From an uncultured Solobacterium sp. (GTDB lineage Bacteria; Bacillota_I; Bacilli_A; Erysipelotrichales; Erysipelotrichaceae), in the NCBI GenBank assembly GCA_905235315.1, contig CAJOLG010000011.1, positions 1-18,636 on the forward strand: a stretch of DNA of 18,636 nucleotides. Direction: 5' to 3'. The notes under the pieces were generated by a model that was not told the DNA's origin, made no database searches, and worked only from the letters and a program-made list of their open reading frames with translations. Shown one piece after another: positions 15,635 through 18,636 of the stretch. A program made the position numbers and the translations under genes. Each line of letters opens with the position of its first letter. Within the stretch, counting starts at the first letter, position 1.

Positions 15635-15660
15635 AAAAAAACGGAACCTCTCAGTTCCGT
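15635..15660 (-). terminator. Rho-independent terminator of the MATE gene
   Basis: On the - strand ACGGAAC (15660-15654) pairs with GTTCCGT (15647-15641) around TGAGAG and is followed by six more Ts. It starts directly after the MATE stop codon. Confidence 0.9.
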
Positions 15661-17073
15661 CTATTTCGCTGTGACCGCTGCCCGGCTGACCGGTGCGGAA
15701 AGTTCTTTCATGATCACCGCGAACGCGCCGAGCGTCAGCAGGAATGTCAGGATATCCGCGCACGGCATGGAATAAAGAATACCGTCAAGCCCGAATGCCC
15801 GCGGAAGCACAATCGGAAGAAACACGCCGAGCAGAATCTCCCGGATCATGGAAAGGCCGGCCGAAATCCCGGCTTTGCCAAGCGCCTGCAGAAAGATGAA
15901 CACTCCCTTGTTTACACACGCAAATACGATCATCGACAGATAGATCCGGAAGGTGCGGACCGCAAAATCCGTGTAATATACGCTTTCATTTGCGGCGCCG
16001 AACAGCCCGATCAGCTGCCGGGGTGCGAATTCAACCAGCAGAAGTGCTGCAAGCCCGGTCAGAGCTTCTGTTTTAATGAGCAGGAAGAACAGCCTGCGGA
16101 CACGGTCACTGCGTCCGGCTCCGGTGTTGTATGCCGCAATCGGCGCACATCCCGCCGCAGTGCCGACAACGATGGAAATCACAATCTGAAAGAACTTCAT
16201 GACAATCCCGATCACCGCCATCGGAATCTGTGACAGTGCTTCCGCGGAGAATACCGGATCCATCAGGCTGTATTTCTGAACCATACTGTTGACCGCCGCC
16301 ATCGAAGCGACAAGCGAGATCTGGGAAAGCAGGCTTGTTATGCCGAGGGGAATATATTCTTTCAGTACCGGAGCGTGCAGGCGGATATCCTTCGCCCTGA
16401 GGTGAATGGTATTCATATGCATCAGGTAGCGTACCGTCAGGCCCGCCGTCACCATCTGGCCGATGACGGTTGCCAGGGCTGCCCCCATCATGCCCCAGCG
16501 GAATCCGCTGATCATGATCGGATCGAGAATCATGTTTGTCGCGGCTCCGAAGAGCGTTGCCTTCATTGCATACCGCGGATCACCGTCGGCCCGGATCACC
16601 GGGTTGAGCCCCTGGCCGAACATGTAAAGCGGAAAGCCGAGCACAATCCAGAAGAAGTATTGTTTCGCAAGGATAAATGTCTGTGCGTTGACGCGGCCCC
16701 CGAAAAAGGTGATCAGGGGTTCTTCCAGCAGAAGAAACACTGCCGTAAGCACAACGGCAGACACTATGGTCGTAAAGACAGCCGAGCCCACCGCGCGTTT
16801 TGCCCGAGTTGTTTCCCCGGCCCCGAGCGACATACTGAGACAGGTGCTGCAGCCGTCTCCGATCATGACGGCGACGGCGAGCGCAATCACGGTAAACGGA
16901 AAGACAACGGTATTTGCGGCGTTGCCGTATGAACCGAGATAGGATGCATTGGCGATAAAAATCTGGTCGACGATGTTATACAGCGCCCCGACAAGCAGTG
17001 AGATCACGCAAGGCACGGAATAGCGCCTCATCAGATCAGGCAATGGTTCTGTTTCAAGATAACGGTTATTCAT
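15661..17073 (-). CDS. MATE family multidrug/cation antiporter
   Basis: A 470-aa integral membrane protein with about twelve hydrophobic segments arranged as two similar halves, typical for exporters that use Na+ or H+ gradients to expel drugs or metabolites. Family-like stretches include the PLPDLMRRYSVP start, GALYNIVDQIFIA in helix 1, the LNPVIRADGDPRYAM loop after the first-half helices, and MILDPIMISGFRWGMMGAALATVIGQ. I place the start at ATG 17073 because GGAGGGAGGA lies just upstream; an in-frame TTG at 17103 would add ten residues that include the ribosome site. It is flanked by terminators on both sides, so it is probably a single-gene unit. Substrate cannot be told. Confidence 0.92.
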   Translation of the reverse strand: MNNRYLETEPLPDLMRRYSVPCVISLLVGALYNIVDQIFIANASYLGSYGNAANTVVFPFTVIALAVAVMIGDGCSTCLSMSLGAGETTRAKRAVGSAVFTTIVSAVVLTAVFLLLEEPLITFFGGRVNAQTFILAKQYFFWIVLGFPLYMFGQGLNPVIRADGDPRYAMKATLFGAATNMILDPIMISGFRWGMMGAALATVIGQMVTAGLTVRYLMHMNTIHLRAKDIRLHAPVLKEYIPLGITSLLSQISLVASMAAVNSMVQKYSLMDPVFSAEALSQIPMAVIGIVMKFFQIVISIVVGTAAGCAPIAAYNTGAGRSDRVRRLFFLLIKTEALTGLAALLLVEFAPRQLIGLFGAANESVYYTDFAVRTFRIYLSMIVFACVNKGVFIFLQALGKAGISAGLSMIREILLGVFLPIVLPRAFGLDGILYSMPCADILTFLLTLGAFAVIMKELSAPVSRAAVTAK

Positions 17074-17112
17074 GTTCTTCCTCCCTCCGGAGCGTTCTGC
17101 CAAAGCATGAGC

Positions 17113-17151
17113 ACAAAATAAAACGCGCAGGTCCTGCCCGGACTTACGCGT
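17113..17151 (-). terminator. Terminator-like hairpin after the Na/Pi gene, possibly in the MATE leader
   Basis: On the - strand a 12-position stem (17151-17140 with 17134-17123; one A-C mismatch, one G-U) closes a five-base loop and is followed by TTTATTTT. It stands 67 bases after the Na/Pi cotransporter stop. Because a candidate promoter (17175-17203) lies before it, it may also sit in the MATE 5' leader and act as an attenuator. Confidence 0.75.
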
Positions 17152-17174
17152 AATTTCTGCTGCTCAGCATTGTT

Positions 17175-17203
17175 TTTTTATCACATTCAATGCAGAATTT
17201 CAA
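17175..17203 (-). promoter_or_regulatory. Candidate promoter of the MATE gene
   Basis: On the - strand TTGAAA (17203-17198) and TAAAAA (17180-17175) are spaced by 17 bases, with TG one base before the -10 box (extended -10). Transcription would start near 17168, leaving a leader of about 95 bases that contains the terminator-like hairpin. The -10 match is moderate and the region is A-rich, so chance is possible. Confidence 0.4.
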
Positions 17204-17217
17204 ATGTTTTTTTGGAT

Positions 17218-18636
17218 TCAGGCAAGCACTTCATCATCCGAGAGATCGCTTGCGGCGCCCGTGACAGCAGCCTTCGCAACGTTGCATGCGTGATCTCCCA
17301 TACGTTCGAGCGTACCCAGGATATCCGAGTAAACGGACTCCGCAACCGGCGAGGTGCAGATCCCGCTGGACATCCGTTCAAAGTGACGGCTCCGCGCTTT
17401 GACCTCAAGATCGTCAAGGATATGTTCCATCGCAAGCAGATCTTCATAACTCTTTTCGTCACGGGTCATAAAGATCTCCAGCGAAAGGTCAAACATATCA
17501 ACCAGCTGTGCGTACATCGCATCGATTTCGCTGAGCGCTTCCTTCGAGAAACGGTCCCCGGCTTCATATACCATCTCATAGAACTCGATCAGATTGGCCG
17601 CAAGATCGCCGATGCGCTCGTAGTTCTTGACGGCGTCAAACTGGAAGCGGACATCGTTCCGGTCCTGCTTTGTGAGGTTCCGCTGTACGTTCAGCTTGAT
17701 CAGATAATCCGTGATCTCCTGGTCAAAGCGATTGATCATCGCCTCCGTCTTGTCAAACGCATCCTTGTCCTCGGAAGTGCCCGGCTTATGCAGGAACTCG
17801 TCGGTTTTCACCAGGTTCAGCCGCACAACATCCACGAGCCGCAGCACTGCATTCTGGGACGCGGTAACCGCAGCGGAAGGAAGAATCTTTGTGAGGTCTT
17901 CGTCAAGTCCTTCGAGTTCGAGTTTATGATGCGATTCTTCGGAATCGGGAATCAGGCGGCAGACAAACGCAGTCAGCTGTTTGATAAACGGCAGGAACAG
18001 CAATGTGGTAACGGTCTTGAACAGAATATTGGCAACCGCAATCTGCATCATCGGGTTGAGCCCTCCCGCAATCGTCTGTATCAGGTTCGAATACGGAACC
18101 AGCAGGATCATACCGATGATGGTGGAAATCGTATTCAGCGTCGTATGGAGCGCAGCCGTGCGCTTTCCTTCCACCGTACCGCCGATCGAGGCAAGAATGC
18201 CGGTCATCGTCGTACCGATATTGGCACCGAACATAAACGGCAGCGATGCGGCGAAGGTGATCGCACCGGCCTGATAGAGTTTCTGGGCAACACCGATCGT
18301 TGCGGCGGAAGACTGTACGGCAGCAGTCAGCACCACGCCTGTCAGCATCGCGAGAATCGGGTTCTGGCTCATCTTCATGGCGACTGCCTCAAACTGCGGC
18401 ATATCCTTCAGCGCAGCCAGGGAATCACCCATGCCGGACATTCCGTAGAAGATGAGGCCGAAGCCGAGGATGACATTGCCGATATACATGTAGCGGCGTT
18501 TTTTCGCAAAGCATATCAGCATCGATCCTGCGAATACGATAAACATCGCATATTTCTCGATATTGATGGAAATGAGAAACGAAGTAACGGTAGTGCCGAT
18601 GGTGGCACCGAGTATAATGCCTGCAGCCTGGTCCAG
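17218..18636 (-). CDS. Na+/phosphate cotransporter with C-terminal PhoU-like domain, 5' end cut by the window
   Basis: The frame stays open to the right edge, so the N-terminus is missing; 472 codons are visible. The membrane part has two inverted Na/Pi-II repeats: the end of the first with ILGATIGTTVTSF (visible residues 7-19), and the second with the signature QSSAA followed by GANIGTT. The tail (about the last 220 residues) is helical and charged with PhoU-like features (KNYERIGDLAANLIE and LGTLERMGDHACNVAK), as in the bacterial NptA/YjbB-type proteins. It should import inorganic phosphate (YjbB-type proteins can also export it) under control of its own PhoU-like domain. A terminator follows. 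No pst or pho genes are visible beside it. Confidence 0.92.
   Translation of the reverse strand: MDQAAGIILGATIGTTVTSFLISINIEKYAMFIVFAGSMLICFAKKRRYMYIGNVILGFGLIFYGMSGMGDSLAALKDMPQFEAVAMKMSQNPILAMLTGVVLTAAVQSSAATIGVAQKLYQAGAITFAASLPFMFGANIGTTMTGILASIGGTVEGKRTAALHTTLNTISTIIGMILLVPYSNLIQTIAGGLNPMMQIAVANILFKTVTTLLFLPFIKQLTAFVCRLIPDSEESHHKLELEGLDEDLTKILPSAAVTASQNAVLRLVDVVRLNLVKTDEFLHKPGTSEDKDAFDKTEAMINRFDQEITDYLIKLNVQRNLTKQDRNDVRFQFDAVKNYERIGDLAANLIEFYEMVYEAGDRFSKEALSEIDAMYAQLVDMFDLSLEIFMTRDEKSYEDLLAMEHILDDLEVKARSRHFERMSSGICTSPVAESVYSDILGTLERMGDHACNVAKAAVTGAASDLSDDEVLA

Noticed and set aside
17144..17170. 8-codon frame MLSSRNYA before the MATE hairpin as leader peptide
   Set aside because: Its ATG falls at or before the predicted transcription start and has no ribosome site.

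Overview
The window looks like a chromosomal segment of a Gram-positive Bacillota (Firmicutes). The evidence is strong AGGAGG-type ribosome sites, a secA-prfB pair with the RF2 frameshift, comFA-comFC late-competence genes, a lipoprotein-type binding protein, and wall hydrolases held by single membrane anchors. The base composition is only moderately GC-rich. I suspect an Erysipelotrichia-like or Clostridia-like lineage, but that is inference. I see no phage, IS, CRISPR, tRNA or rRNA.

Layout: bases 1-1963 (+ strand) hold the 3' part of an NADH pyrophosphatase (nudC) overlapping a GH13 alpha-amylase-family enzyme. Everything else is on the - strand. It converges on the amylase gene with a single base between the stop codons. 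Reading along the - strand from the right edge: a Na+/phosphate cotransporter with PhoU-like tail (partial) and its terminator; a MATE exporter and its terminator; a sigma-factor-like/transmembrane/NlpC-P60-like fusion ending in a terminator-like hairpin that also covers the comFA ribosome site; comFA-comFC with terminator; a four-gene operon (binding lipoprotein, permease, ATPase, PLP-dependent sulfur amino acid enzyme) that probably imports and breaks down cystine or a related sulfur amino acid; then secA-prfB-rluA-like gene, driven by a clear sigma-A promoter.

The most unusual content is two large proteins of parallel design. One (844 aa) starts as a complete RluA-family pseudouridine synthase, crosses the membrane once, and continues as Ig-like repeats and a phage-tail-type lysozyme domain. 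The other (575 aa) starts as a sigma-70-like factor, crosses the membrane once, and ends in an NlpC/P60-like cysteine peptidase domain. Both tie a cytoplasmic RNA or transcription module to an outside peptidoglycan-hydrolase-like module in one uninterrupted reading frame. I consider these the best candidates for something undescribed.

Smaller regulatory points: the RF2 frameshift site has a short stem-loop where a Shine-Dalgarno element usually sits; the comFA ribosome site is buried in a hairpin; the sigma-fusion gene seems to have a promoter placed for a leaderless mRNA; the sulfur operon has a long leader with a small Met-Cys-Met open frame; and a terminator-like hairpin may lie in the MATE leader.
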